60,486 nucleotides of DNA from Bacteroidota bacterium (lineage in GTDB: Bacteria > Bacteroidota > Bacteroidia > M30B66), in contig JAIXUS010000008.1 of the NCBI GenBank assembly GCA_027483445.1, positions 1 to 60,486 of the forward strand, written 5' to 3'. How positions within the stretch are numbered: position 1 is the stretch's first letter; every line of letters starts with the position of its first letter. A program made the position numbers and the translations under genes. Below the pieces are notes generated by a model, which saw only the letters and a list, made by a program, of their open reading frames with translations, was not told the origin of the DNA and did no database searches. Positions 52,178-60,486 of the stretch are shown in pieces.

Positions 52178-52332
52178 TGCATTTTTTTGGCGCCTGCCTG
52201 CCCGAGCTCTCGTGAGCAATAGAGCCCCATTTTCAGGCATCCCGTTTTTCGCTGCAACGCCTCATGCCATCGCTCAAAAGCTAACGCCATTCGGGGTTTC
52301 CGCTTCAACCGGTGGCGCGAGGCTTTTTCGGT
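52178..52332 (+). repeat. GC-rich modular intergenic repeat, copy 4
   Basis: Plus strand: GCATTTTTTTGGCGCCTGCC (52179-52198), GGCATCCCGTTTTTCGCTGC (52237-52256) and TCGGGGTTTCCGCTTCAACC (52291-52310). The first block matches the minus strand at 49904-49923, the last the minus strand at 3092-3119. Confidence 0.5.
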
Positions 52333-52378
52333 GAAAAGAGAGGGAAGTATAACTTAGCCTTTCAAAGCCCAAAAACCA

Positions 52379-52400
52379 ACTGGCGATTGTGCGCTGTTAG
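52379..52400 (-). repeat. attC-like repeat, copy D (partial)
   Basis: Only the arm next to the gene remains: AACTGGCGATTGTGCGCTGT then TA, matching the end of copies B, C and E. The other arm is replaced by the GC-rich repeat. The esterase-family stop codon lies 12 bases from it. Confidence 0.5.
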
Positions 52401-52410
52401 TGGCATTTTT

Positions 52411-53880
52411 TTATTTAGCATATTGTCCTTTTTTAAAATTTTCAGCAGGACTTGTCTTGTCAACATAAATTATCCCATCAAATAGTTCATAAAGGTTAGT
52501 TGTCCAAAGAGCTGATTTTTCGTTGATGTAAACTGCTCCTGCTTCATAATGCTCGTATTCTCTATTTACAAAATCTTCTAACTTTTTGTCACTTGAAATT
52601 TCTTTTAAGTCAACAAAGAATATTGGTGTTTCTAATTTTGAAAATGTATTTGTCAAGTAACTTTTGGGGTGAGGTTTTACAAAATTATCGGAAACAAGCC
52701 AAAGTTCGTCTTGAAAAAGACTTTTTCCAAAGCTGTACATTAAGTAAAAAATATTCGTAGAACTAGGACTTTGAGCAACAAAACCGCCTTCGCTAAAACT
52801 AAAACCTATATTATAGTATTTATCTTTGTAAATATCTTTCAAATGTGTTCCCATCCAATTACCTGACTTGAAGTCGTCTGAAAAACTACCTTTCCCGATA
52901 TGACCATTATGAGCCCAGAGCATTATTTTTGCATCGTTGTTAATGTCTCTAATCCATTTAATGTTTTCAGCCATTGATTTGTCCCGGAAATTATAAGCAG
53001 TATCAAAATCTTTATTTCTAAAATAACTTAATTTTTGTCCAAGCACTTTCATTGATTGTTGAGCGAATATATAATCATATTGGTTTTGAGATTTCAAAAA
53101 ATCTTCCCGACTGGTAACAAATGCTTCCAGTTTTTTTAGTTTGTCTTGATTTTCTTTTTGAAGCTTTTCTAAGCCAATATCATCTAACTCTTTCAATTTA
53201 TTGGCGTCATTATCAAATTTTGCAGGCAATAAACTTTTATCAAAATTTGGAATTGATTTAGAAAGATATCTTTCAAGCCAAGCAATTTCCGATGTCGCAC
53301 TTTGCATGTCGTAACCATAAAATTGAGTTTGTGCTTCCTTCGGTTTTCCTATATTGTAATTTCTCATCCATTCAATCAGGTCTAAAACTTCTTGTGATTG
53401 CCAAACCCAATACCCATTTTTTGATAATGCTTCTTTTGCATTTCCTTCCCCATAAATTACATATTTATTTATGTCATAACAAGCTCCAAAATTAGCTTCT
53501 ATGCCAAATAGCTTTACATTGTGTTTTACTACTAAATACTTAAATAGTTTTGCTTTTAACTCAAAAAACTCTTTTGTTCCGTGTGTTGCTTCGCCAAGTC
53601 CAATTACTTCGGCATTTTTTATTTTATCATCAAGAAAGGATAATTCCGCTGTGTCAACTTTTGTGGTTGATTGAATTGTGTGAATGAGTGTTTTAAGTTT
53701 GGATAGACTTTGTTCGTCCAATGAAACTTCTTTTTCCTTTTTTGAAAAAATGGAAGTCAAGGTATCGCCAAAAAATGGTTCACCTAAAACAGCCATTGCG
53801 AAAATTCTTGTAATTAAAGTGCCTAACAATAAAATAATTATCACGGAAATTATTAGTCTTTTCTTTGTTTTGGGTTTCAT
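52411..53880 (-). CDS. Erythromycin-esterase family protein
   Basis: 489 residues with an N-terminal transmembrane anchor or signal (RLIISVIIILLLGTLITRIFAMAVLG). The erythromycin-esterase domain shows EVIGLGEATHGTKEFFELKA (conserved Glu and general-base His), LFGIEANFGACYDINKYV, GYWVWQSQEVLDLIEWMRNYN, FYGYDMQS and IMLWAHNGHIGKG. Relatives include macrolide esterases EreA/EreB and many proteins of other or unknown function; resistance cannot be assumed. AT-rich and flanked by attC-like repeats D and E, so probably acquired as a cassette. Confidence 0.87.
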   Translation of the reverse strand: MKPKTKKRLIISVIIILLLGTLITRIFAMAVLGEPFFGDTLTSIFSKKEKEVSLDEQSLSKLKTLIHTIQSTTKVDTAELSFLDDKIKNAEVIGLGEATHGTKEFFELKAKLFKYLVVKHNVKLFGIEANFGACYDINKYVIYGEGNAKEALSKNGYWVWQSQEVLDLIEWMRNYNIGKPKEAQTQFYGYDMQSATSEIAWLERYLSKSIPNFDKSLLPAKFDNDANKLKELDDIGLEKLQKENQDKLKKLEAFVTSREDFLKSQNQYDYIFAQQSMKVLGQKLSYFRNKDFDTAYNFRDKSMAENIKWIRDINNDAKIMLWAHNGHIGKGSFSDDFKSGNWMGTHLKDIYKDKYYNIGFSFSEGGFVAQSPSSTNIFYLMYSFGKSLFQDELWLVSDNFVKPHPKSYLTNTFSKLETPIFFVDLKEISSDKKLEDFVNREYEHYEAGAVYINEKSALWTTNLYELFDGIIYVDKTSPAENFKKGQYAK

Positions 53881-53984
53881 GAAATTGCTTTTTGGGTTTG
53901 AAAAATGGGACGATTAATCCTCTAAATTGTTACACAAATTTTAATTCGTTTGTTAAATCTGTTGCGATTCGGTAAATTTGTCAC

Positions 53985-54110
53985 TAACGGTTCGCGCATA
54001 AACGCCGGTTGGGTTTGATGAACGAAAGTTATCAGTTCACCACGAAATTTCCAAAGATCGCGAGCTTAAATTTTCCACCAAAAAAAACAACTGGCGATTA
54101 TTCGCTGTTA
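53985..54110 (-). repeat. attC-like imperfect palindromic repeat, copy E
   Basis: 126 bp, same length as copy C. Plus-strand ends TAACGGTTCGCGCATAAACG and GGCGATTATTCGCTGTTA; central block ATCAGTTCACCACGAAATTT is shared with copy B. Lies between the erythromycin-esterase-family gene and the next beta-barrel gene. Confidence 0.65.
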
Positions 54111-54141
54111 TGAGGAGCAATTCTATCTTTTGTTGTAACAA

Positions 54142-54660
54142 TTAATACCGAAATCCTAAAGTTAGAGGTAATAAAAAAGCCTGCTGAGTTAGTAATATTC
54201 CAGACTTAATGTATATGCCAAATTTTTCATTGATTTTGTAATTTATGCCAAGTCCAACTTCTGTGTGTATTGAACCTGTCCCACCTGCATATTGATTCCA
54301 AATATGATTATATCCCAATCTTAAATTAAATAGAGGTGTTACTCTGTTTTTTAATGGCAAATAATCGAAATCCCCAATTATCGAAAACCCATTAACACCT
54401 TCAAAATTATAGAATCCTAAACCAATTCCTGTATGCAGTTTTCTGTCATTAAACGTCAGCCCATTTATGAAAAAGAGAGCAATGCCGTTCTGCCTATTGT
54501 TAAGATGATAACCTCTCCAATTAATTCCTGGGTCAACAGTAATAGTCCGTAATAAATAATGCTGATAACCGGCCTCTAAATGTCCGGAATATGCTATTTG
54601 AGCTTCTGTCGGTAAAGTCAAGCCAACCAAAAGGGCAAGAATTGCTATGGAGTGTTTCAT
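54142..54660 (-). CDS. Secreted beta-barrel-like hypothetical protein, 172 aa
   Basis: Signal peptide (KHSIAILALLVGLTLPTEA|Q) followed by alternating strands (YSGHLEAGYQHYLLR, HTGIGLGFYNF, PLFNLRLGYNHIW, HTEVGLGINYKI) ending in the outer-membrane consensus aromatic (LTLGFRY). Probably a small outer-membrane beta barrel. Its stop lies 31 bases before attC-like copy E in gene orientation, making it the upstream cassette of the second array. Function unknown. Confidence 0.75.
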   Translation of the reverse strand: MKHSIAILALLVGLTLPTEAQIAYSGHLEAGYQHYLLRTITVDPGINWRGYHLNNRQNGIALFFINGLTFNDRKLHTGIGLGFYNFEGVNGFSIIGDFDYLPLKNRVTPLFNLRLGYNHIWNQYAGGTGSIHTEVGLGINYKINEKFGIYIKSGILLTQQAFLLPLTLGFRY

Positions 54661-54776
54661 TTTAGCGATATGATCCTTTTTATTGTAACACTAGTCAACA
54701 ATTATCTAGTAAACAATTGAGTGTTTTTCATTAGGATACCAAATACCACAGAGGCTTTAAGCAGGCAGAAATATAT

Positions 54777-55178
54777 TTATTTCTTAAATTTATTTAATCT
54801 CAAGCCTAAACCAATGCCAATTTGCCAACTTCCATTCTGTGAGGCTGTTTTTGCATTGTAATAAAGAGGCACTTGAACTGCAATTAGTTTGTAAATGTAT
54901 GTGAAGCCTATCCCAAGATTTGGAGTTACAAATGAATTTTTGGGCGTCGAATTGTCTTTCTTATAACGTAAAGAAGGCAATGCTCCTAACATGAATTTTG
55001 AGTTCTTGTAAGTTAGATTAATGTTAGGTCCGGTGAAATTAGAAAATCCGCCATTATCAACATAACCAATTACAACCACGCCTTCATAGGCTGAAACTCT
55101 TACTTTAGATTCTTGACCAATACATATTGAACTTTGTATGAAAACGTAGATTAGTAATTTGCCAATTGCTCGAAACAT
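54777..55178 (-). CDS. Secreted beta-barrel-like hypothetical protein, 133 aa
   Basis: Signal peptide (AIGKLLIYVFIQSSICIG|Q) and glycine-rich amphipathic strands (VVVIGYVDNGGF, FVTPNLGIGFTYIYKL, GSWQIGIGLGLRLN). Similar in style to the neighbouring 172-aa protein but no clear sequence match. AT-rich. No attC-like repeat is visible on either side, so membership in the cassette array is uncertain. Function unknown. Confidence 0.7.
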   Translation of the reverse strand: MFRAIGKLLIYVFIQSSICIGQESKVRVSAYEGVVVIGYVDNGGFSNFTGPNINLTYKNSKFMLGALPSLRYKKDNSTPKNSFVTPNLGIGFTYIYKLIAVQVPLYYNAKTASQNGSWQIGIGLGLRLNKFKK

Positions 55179-55411
55179 TGTTCAATGAATTTTGATTATT
55201 CAGTAGTCAAAAATAAAAATTAATAATAGCTAATGAAAACTGCATTGGCTTTCAGGATTTTAAACGAACATTATTCAAACCTGATGATGGATTTTCTTTA
55301 TACATAGCAGGAATTCCTCAGATGTTTATTGAACAATAGTACTCGAAACAGAACTACTCAGAATCAAATTTCCGTTCGAGGCTTACTATTTTGTTTTTCA
55401 GTAAGCCCTTC

Positions 55412-58400
55412 TCATCTAAACAAACTCAGCGTTCCCATGTAAGTGCGGCTTTCACACTGCGTTTCTACCTGAACACGATATACATAAACTCCATCCGAAA
55501 CAGGCGCATTTAAATAATTACCATCCCATCCCAATTCCTTATCCTTCCACTCAAACAACAACTCGCCCCAACGGTTATAAATCATCGCGGTAAACTTAGG
55601 GCTACCTGCCGTGTAAATCTTAAACTCACGATTCACCTGGTCTTCGTCAGGTGTAAACGCATTGGGAATGTAAACCGGATCGTTTTCAAGGATGCTGATC
55701 CGCGCGGTATCACTCAGCAATGTGCTCCCACACCCCGAAATGGCGCACTGCAGCACCAAACCATTCGCCTCCGTAACTGCCTGAATGGTTAACACCGGAC
55801 TATCCGTTCCGCCAAACAAGCCGCCCTCCTCTAATTCCACAAACTCACCGCTTTCATCTCTCACTTGCCAGGTGTAGCTAATGCCTTCGCCACTCGATCG
55901 CGCCTCAAGCGGAAAGGTGCCGCCCGAACACACCGATAAATTGCCGGGTTGTACAATAAACGAGGGTAAATTGTTTACAAACAGCGAGGCCGCACTCGAG
56001 CTCACATCGCCACAAATACCGCTTACCACACATCGAAACAAGGCCGTATGAAAATCGCTGCTCACCGGGTTTAAACTCAGCACCGCCGTTGAAGAACCGC
56101 CCACACCATTACCATCGATCAAGGCCGTAAAGCCGCTGCCGGTGTTAACTTCCCATTGGTAGGCACTGGCGTTGATGGCCGTAACGCTAAATTGGGCACT
56201 TTCGCCCTCGCAAACCGATGCCGGAGCCGAAAACCCTGTTATCGATACTTCAGGCAATAAAGTTAAAACAGCCGATTCTGTAAGCACCGAAGTGCCACAG
56301 GCTTCAAATTCGGCCCGAAATAAAGCCCCATTCAATCCCGCCTGAATATTACTTAAAACGAGGTTCGCCGTAGCGCTGCCTCCAATTCCATTGCCATCAT
56401 TTAAGGCACTAAAACTGAGTCCGCCGTCGGTGCTGATTTCCCACTGCCAAACTCCGCCGCCATTTCCCGAAGCCGAAAATTCAACACTTGAACCCGCGCA
56501 AGCTTCAGCATCAGCGGGCTGTGTAGCTATAGAAGCTGCACCCTCAATGTTGAGCACAGACGCCGTTCCGGTTAACGGACTGTTACAATCGCCCGTAAGC
56601 ACACACCTGAAAAGCGCCCCATCAAGGGTCGAATTTGCGGGATTAATTACCAGCGCGTTGGTATTTACCTGAGCATAAGGCGCGCCCTCGCTGAGATTCA
56701 CGAAGCTAAGCCCGCCATCGGTACTGATTTGCCATTGATACGCTACTCCCGCGCCTGTCGCATTGATCGAAAACCCCGCTGTGCCTCCTTCACAAACCGT
56801 CTGATCAATGGGTTCATTCACGATTGCCAGACTTTCAACAAGGGTTAATGTGGCCGCGTTGCTGATGACATCACCGCTACAACCTCCGCTCACTACACAT
56901 TGAAAAACATACACACCCGGATTTAAATTGGCCGTTACAAGGCTCAGGCTTGCCGTTTGGGTATTCTGATAGCCCAAAGCAGGATTCTCAGTCAAATTAA
57001 CGAAGCCCGCACCGTTGTCGATTTGCCATTGATAGCCTGTTGCACCGCTGGCCGAAACACTCATCGAGCCCGGCTCTCCGCTACAAAGGGTTAAACTCTG
57101 TGGTTGAGAATTCAACACAAGGGGCTCTGCGGGCAAAATCTCCACTTCATCTGAAGTAATACCTCCGCCACAACCGGTAATCTGCAAACGATACACATAA
57201 CCCGTAACACTTGCCGGAGGATTCGTTAAGACAAGCTGGGGCGTATCGGCTCCGCTGTAAAGCGCCGAATTATTCACAACCGTAAATGTATTTCCGCCAT
57301 CCGTGCTCATCACCCATTGATAGAGCAAGCCGCTACCGTTGGCCTGCGCTGTAAAAACAATATCCTGTCCTGCACAATAGGCAACATCCTGAGGCTGCAA
57401 AGTAATGGTTGGTGTTGATGCAACCTCCAGACTAACAGTATCTGAATTCAACGGATTTCCACAACTGCCCGAAATCTGGCAGTAATACAATTGGCCATCA
57501 AAATTAAGCGGAACATTCGTTAACGAAAGGGTAGAAGTGGCACTACCACTATAGTTCACATTGTTACTCAAGGCTTGAAAACTGTTCCCATTGTCGGTAC
57601 TCACAAACCACTGATAAACCAGTCCGGCCGACGCTGCTCCAACACTAAAGCTTCCACCCTCGCCGGCACAGAGCGACAAATCGGTCGGATTTCCGATGTT
57701 TAGTGCGCCCAATGGAGTAACCGTAAAAGTCATCCGAGCATCGGCTGGACGTTGAAAATATTCAATCATCAAATCGGTCGGACCCGACAGGCAAATACCA
57801 TTCGGAAAGGCTGCATTCGTGCTTCTCAAACTGGAGGCATAGGTTTGCTCCTGCCAGGCGCTTAAAACCCAGGTTACACCGCCATCTAAACTGAAACGAA
57901 TACCGTCATCACCCTGAATACTAAATTGGTAGAAACCCGGTGCAAAATTCTCCGTGCGTAGCAAACGCATGCTAAAATTCTGGCTGTAATTGTCGCCACA
58001 GGAAATAGAGGTTCCATTATTCGCCGTGCCGGGAACACCGCCGGTATTGGTAAAATTCACATCGAACGATAAAGGATTGTAAATCACATGTCCTTTGTAA
58101 TTCGCCGGTAGAAAAAAGCTCTGTGCATTCACCAGGGCTGGCGTGTTTAACAATCCGCCGGTGGTAGGCGTCCAGGTATACACATGCCCAAACCACTGGT
58201 TAGTTCCTGCTGTTCCGGCCGCTACACCGGGCAGCGGGGGCACAAATGGAGTAATGGTAATGCTGTTTGATGAGCTGCATTGAAATAAATCGTTGGCCAC
58301 ATAACCGTTGCTGGCCCGCATGCGGATGGTGTAACCGTTACCCGGAGGTGTGCCGCCGGGTATGATAATCTCTATGTATAAATCGTTGATGTTGTTGCTA

Positions 58401-58693
58401 AATGTGTAAACGCCCGGCGTCCATGTTGTGCCTTGATTCGTGCTGTAGCTGTTCGATGTCAATATTTGTGTTCCGGAAGCAAATGAGCCCGCCGCATTCG
58501 ACAATTCGGCCTGAATGATAGCTCCATTGGGCAAATTCTGAATCTGTGGAACTTTGAGAATAAGCCTTCCGCTGGCACATACCGACGGACAGTTGTACGG
58601 AACAGGTTCGCTGCGGGAGATGTACTGCGCCTCAACTTCTATCGTGAAAAAAAGCCCCAACACCCAAATCAACAGCTTAAAAAATGGCTTCAT
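55412..58693 (-). CDS. Large T9SS type B surface protein with Ig-like repeats
   Basis: 1093 residues from the ATG at 58691-58693 (signal: KPFFKLLIWVLGLFFTIEVEA|Q). An N-terminal region of about 370 residues (YISRSEPVPYNCPSVCASG... and a PA14-like part with DDGIRFSLDGGVTWVL) is followed by about eight Ig-like repeats of 80-90 residues, each with CEG/CAG near the start and YQWQ-STDGG in the middle. It ends in the gliding-motility-type C-terminal domain (IPNAFTPDEDQVNREFKIY, YNRWGELLFEW, SDGVYVYRVQV, GTLSLFR), the T9SS type B signal. A surface adhesin is likely. Confidence 0.9.
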   Translation of the reverse strand: MKPFFKLLIWVLGLFFTIEVEAQYISRSEPVPYNCPSVCASGRLILKVPQIQNLPNGAIIQAELSNAAGSFASGTQILTSNSYSTNQGTTWTPGVYTFSNNINDLYIEIIIPGGTPPGNGYTIRMRASNGYVANDLFQCSSSNSITITPFVPPLPGVAAGTAGTNQWFGHVYTWTPTTGGLLNTPALVNAQSFFLPANYKGHVIYNPLSFDVNFTNTGGVPGTANNGTSISCGDNYSQNFSMRLLRTENFAPGFYQFSIQGDDGIRFSLDGGVTWVLSAWQEQTYASSLRSTNAAFPNGICLSGPTDLMIEYFQRPADARMTFTVTPLGALNIGNPTDLSLCAGEGGSFSVGAASAGLVYQWFVSTDNGNSFQALSNNVNYSGSATSTLSLTNVPLNFDGQLYYCQISGSCGNPLNSDTVSLEVASTPTITLQPQDVAYCAGQDIVFTAQANGSGLLYQWVMSTDGGNTFTVVNNSALYSGADTPQLVLTNPPASVTGYVYRLQITGCGGGITSDEVEILPAEPLVLNSQPQSLTLCSGEPGSMSVSASGATGYQWQIDNGAGFVNLTENPALGYQNTQTASLSLVTANLNPGVYVFQCVVSGGCSGDVISNAATLTLVESLAIVNEPIDQTVCEGGTAGFSINATGAGVAYQWQISTDGGLSFVNLSEGAPYAQVNTNALVINPANSTLDGALFRCVLTGDCNSPLTGTASVLNIEGAASIATQPADAEACAGSSVEFSASGNGGGVWQWEISTDGGLSFSALNDGNGIGGSATANLVLSNIQAGLNGALFRAEFEACGTSVLTESAVLTLLPEVSITGFSAPASVCEGESAQFSVTAINASAYQWEVNTGSGFTALIDGNGVGGSSTAVLSLNPVSSDFHTALFRCVVSGICGDVSSSAASLFVNNLPSFIVQPGNLSVCSGGTFPLEARSSGEGISYTWQVRDESGEFVELEEGGLFGGTDSPVLTIQAVTEANGLVLQCAISGCGSTLLSDTARISILENDPVYIPNAFTPDEDQVNREFKIYTAGSPKFTAMIYNRWGELLFEWKDKELGWDGNYLNAPVSDGVYVYRVQVETQCESRTYMGTLSLFR

Positions 58694-58695
58694 CT

Positions 58696-60270
58696 TTAAC
58701 GCAACAATTGAACGTAACCATTCTTTTTGACCTGTTCTCCGTTCCAGATGTACTCGAGAAGGTAGAAATAAGTGCCATCCGGCGCAGCCTTGCCCGCAGT
58801 TTTTCCGTCCCAACCGCTTTCGGCATCGTCGCCCGAATAAAAAAGTTGGCCCCAACGGTCGAAAACCTTGAGCGAGAATCCCTCCAGCTTGCAGGTAGCC
58901 ACCGGGTAAAAAAGGTCATTCTTGCCATCACCATTCGGACTAAAGGCGTTGGGTGTTGGGTTTAACAAACAAACGGCCCCGCATTCGGGAGAAGTGGCAG
59001 ATGTTTTCACCTTCAGAGCAGCGGTGTCTGAAGGGGTTTGATTGCTGCACTCGCTTGTAAACAGGGTTCGGAAAATGGCCTGATGCAAAGCGCTGGAAGC
59101 CATCATGATTTTGAGCGTATCGGAATTTACCCCGCTAAAAACAGCGTCGTTGCTGAGATTGTTGAATGTGAGGCCACCGTCGGTGCTCATCTGCCATTGC
59201 ACGGGACTCAGGCTTCCGCCTTGAGAAAACACAAAGCTGACGGGGTCGCCCTCGCACACGGTTTGAGATTCGATGGGTTCGAGGTTGAGTTGCGATAAGC
59301 TCAAAACCCTGAATGTGAGGCGGGCATCGGCCGGTCGCTGGAAATACTCAATCACAAGATCCACATTTCCGGCGAGGCAAACTCCGTTAGGGAAAGCCGT
59401 ATTGGTGGTTTTAAAGCTGCTTGTATAGGTTTGCTCGATGAAACTATCGAGTAGCCAGGTTTGTCCGCCATCGATACTCAGGCGGATGCCATCATCGCCC
59501 TGAATGGTGAGCACGTATCGCCCCGGACTGAAGAACTGCCGACGTTTCAGCCGTAAACTGAAATTGGTGCGCATTGCATTGTCGCAACCCAAACTACCAC
59601 CTTCGGAAGCCGATCCGGGAATGCCTCCGGTACTGGCGAAATTCACATCTAAATTGAGCGGGTTGTACACCAAGTGTCCTTTGTAGTTGGAAGGATTGAA
59701 GAAATTCTGCTGGTTCACCAAGTTGGGTGTCGATAAAATTGAACTCACCGTGGGTGTCCAACTGTAGGCATGACCATACCACCTGTCAATACCAAATGCA
59801 TCCTGCGCTACAGCCGGATCGGCCTGTTGAAATGGTGTAATTGTAATTCGGTTGTTGCCTGAACATTGAAAAACATCATTGGCCGTGTAGCCGGTGCTGC
59901 TCCGCATGCGGATGGTATAGCCATTTCCGGATGGAAGGCTTTGCGGAAACTCAACCTCCAGAAATAGGTTGTTTTGACTACCACTGAAGCTATACGGACC
60001 GTTAATCCAACTACTGCCTTGGTTTAAGCTATACCGCACCGGCGTGAGTGTTGTGGTGCCACTATTGAAACTGCCCTGCGGATTCGACAGCCAGGCCTGA
60101 ACCAAAGCTCCCGCACTTAAATTCTCCACTTGAGGCACTTTGAGCACTAATTTCCCACCCGCACAAACGGTTGGACAATCAAAGGGAACCGGTTCGCTTC
60201 TCGAAATGTATTGGGCGCTCAACACAACATGAACGAGGCTCAGAATGAAGGTGAAAGTTAACTTTAGCAT
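58696..60270 (-). CDS. T9SS type B surface protein, short paralogue
   Basis: 524 residues; signal peptide LTFTFILSLVHVVLSA|Q. The first ~370 residues are clearly paralogous to the next protein (YISRSEPVPFDCPTVCAGG, GDDGIRLSIDGGQTWLLDSF, EYFQRPADARLTF). It has one Ig-like repeat (CEGDPVSFVFSQGGSLSPVQ) and the C-terminal type B domain (NPTPNAFSPNGDGKNDLFYP, FDRWGQLFYSG, PDGTYFYLLEY, GYVQLLR). The gene ends two bases before the start of the longer paralogue, so both are probably expressed together. Confidence 0.9.
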   Translation of the reverse strand: MLKLTFTFILSLVHVVLSAQYISRSEPVPFDCPTVCAGGKLVLKVPQVENLSAGALVQAWLSNPQGSFNSGTTTLTPVRYSLNQGSSWINGPYSFSGSQNNLFLEVEFPQSLPSGNGYTIRMRSSTGYTANDVFQCSGNNRITITPFQQADPAVAQDAFGIDRWYGHAYSWTPTVSSILSTPNLVNQQNFFNPSNYKGHLVYNPLNLDVNFASTGGIPGSASEGGSLGCDNAMRTNFSLRLKRRQFFSPGRYVLTIQGDDGIRLSIDGGQTWLLDSFIEQTYTSSFKTTNTAFPNGVCLAGNVDLVIEYFQRPADARLTFRVLSLSQLNLEPIESQTVCEGDPVSFVFSQGGSLSPVQWQMSTDGGLTFNNLSNDAVFSGVNSDTLKIMMASSALHQAIFRTLFTSECSNQTPSDTAALKVKTSATSPECGAVCLLNPTPNAFSPNGDGKNDLFYPVATCKLEGFSLKVFDRWGQLFYSGDDAESGWDGKTAGKAAPDGTYFYLLEYIWNGEQVKKNGYVQLLR

Positions 60271-60355
60271 GCGAGGTAAAGATGCAAAATTTTAGTGTAT
60301 GAATGACACCAAGCTCTCTCTTTTCGGGTTCATGCGCTTTGTTTACTTTAGCGGT

Positions 60356-60486
60356 GTGAGAAAACGATTTGCGGGGATTTTCCTCTTTCTGACCTCTATG
60401 GCCGTACAGGCTCAGCTCGACACCATAAGCCTGCTGCATTACAACATTTTACGCTTTCCTGAAGGCAATGCCAACAAGGCGCCGCT
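60356..60486 (+). CDS. Secreted protein, 5' part only (runs off the window)
   Basis: Best start is GTG at 60356, giving the signal peptide RKRFAGIFLFLTSMAVQA|Q; in-frame ATGs at 60299 and 60332 would add residues before the signal. The mature part begins LDTISLLHYNILRFPEGNAN, the opening expected for an endonuclease/exonuclease/phosphatase-type domain (LLHYNIL). The window ends after 43 codons. Confidence 0.6.
   Translation, partial: MRKRFAGIFLFLTSMAVQAQLDTISLLHYNILRFPEGNANKAP

Larger units (their letters stand above)
52099..52410. other. Intergenic region with GC-rich repeat and attC-like half site
   Basis: 312 bases without a gene. 52178-52332 is the GC-rich modular repeat; 52379-52400 is the right arm of an attC-like site next to the stop codon of the erythromycin-esterase gene. 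Confidence 0.6.

Noticed and set aside
52411-53880. Calling the erythromycin-esterase-family protein a macrolide resistance gene
   Set aside because: The family is broad and the protein has an N-terminal membrane anchor unlike the well-studied resistance enzymes; only the family assignment is supported.

Overview
The window looks like a chromosomal segment of a marine or freshwater Bacteroidota bacterium, most likely of the order Flavobacteriales or a close relative. Supporting evidence: type IX secretion (T9SS) C-terminal signals of both the 'YPNP' type and the gliding-motility type B kind, TonB-dependent receptor and beta-barrel proteins, lipoproteins of the MbnP and DUF4625 kind, and Bacteroidota-style -7 boxes (TAnnTTTG) a few bases from several start codons. 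No rRNA, complete insertion sequence, prophage or CRISPR array is visible.

Layout. 1-2700 is an AT-rich array of small minus-strand accessory genes: a 51-aa ORF, a secreted 277-aa protein, a RelE/ParE toxin with antitoxin, and an STM3941-like membrane protein. Each unit is separated by a 124-135 bp imperfect-palindrome repeat that resembles an integron attC site. 3400-31900 is mostly core genome: DUF721 protein and RecF; a TPR membrane protein and lumazine synthase; a Fur/Zur-type regulator divergent from a TonB receptor, His-rich protein and DUF4625 lipoprotein (probable zinc uptake); an M1 peptidase; tRNA-Met; a PAP2 phosphatase and glycosyltransferase; pyruvoyl-tetrahydropterin synthase with GTP cyclohydrolase I; an MbnP / MauG-like peroxidase / HMA copper-type operon; an M23 peptidase; a 1475-aa secreted protein; and NhaA. 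A decayed VapBC toxin-antitoxin pair (20491-21104) sits in this part.

31900-55200 is the accessory region. It holds a 5'-truncated T9SS cargo gene, a three-gene HipB-HipS-HipT system with four evenly spaced operators, and a 13.5-kb eight-gene minus-strand operon (35775-49248). That operon encodes a C5-cytosine DNA methyltransferase, two unrecognised proteins, a KaiC-like double-P-loop ATPase, a MORC/MutL-type GHKL ATPase, a Z1 superfamily-II helicase, a PD-(D/E)XK (DUF4420) nuclease and an AIPR protein. The MORC-Z1-nuclease-AIPR-methylase combination matches a predicted restriction-modification type; the three-gene KaiC-like module between methylase and MORC is the part I regard as possibly undescribed. 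Next come a core-like S9 dipeptidyl peptidase flanked by inverted copies of a GC-rich repeat, a second cluster of attC-like cassettes (erythromycin-esterase family protein and a beta-barrel protein), and two tandem T9SS type B surface proteins. The window ends inside the first codons of a secreted protein.

Many start codons were moved inward from the longest reading frame, using signal peptides, promoter boxes and stop/start overlaps. Functions rest on motif recognition by eye; no database search was possible.
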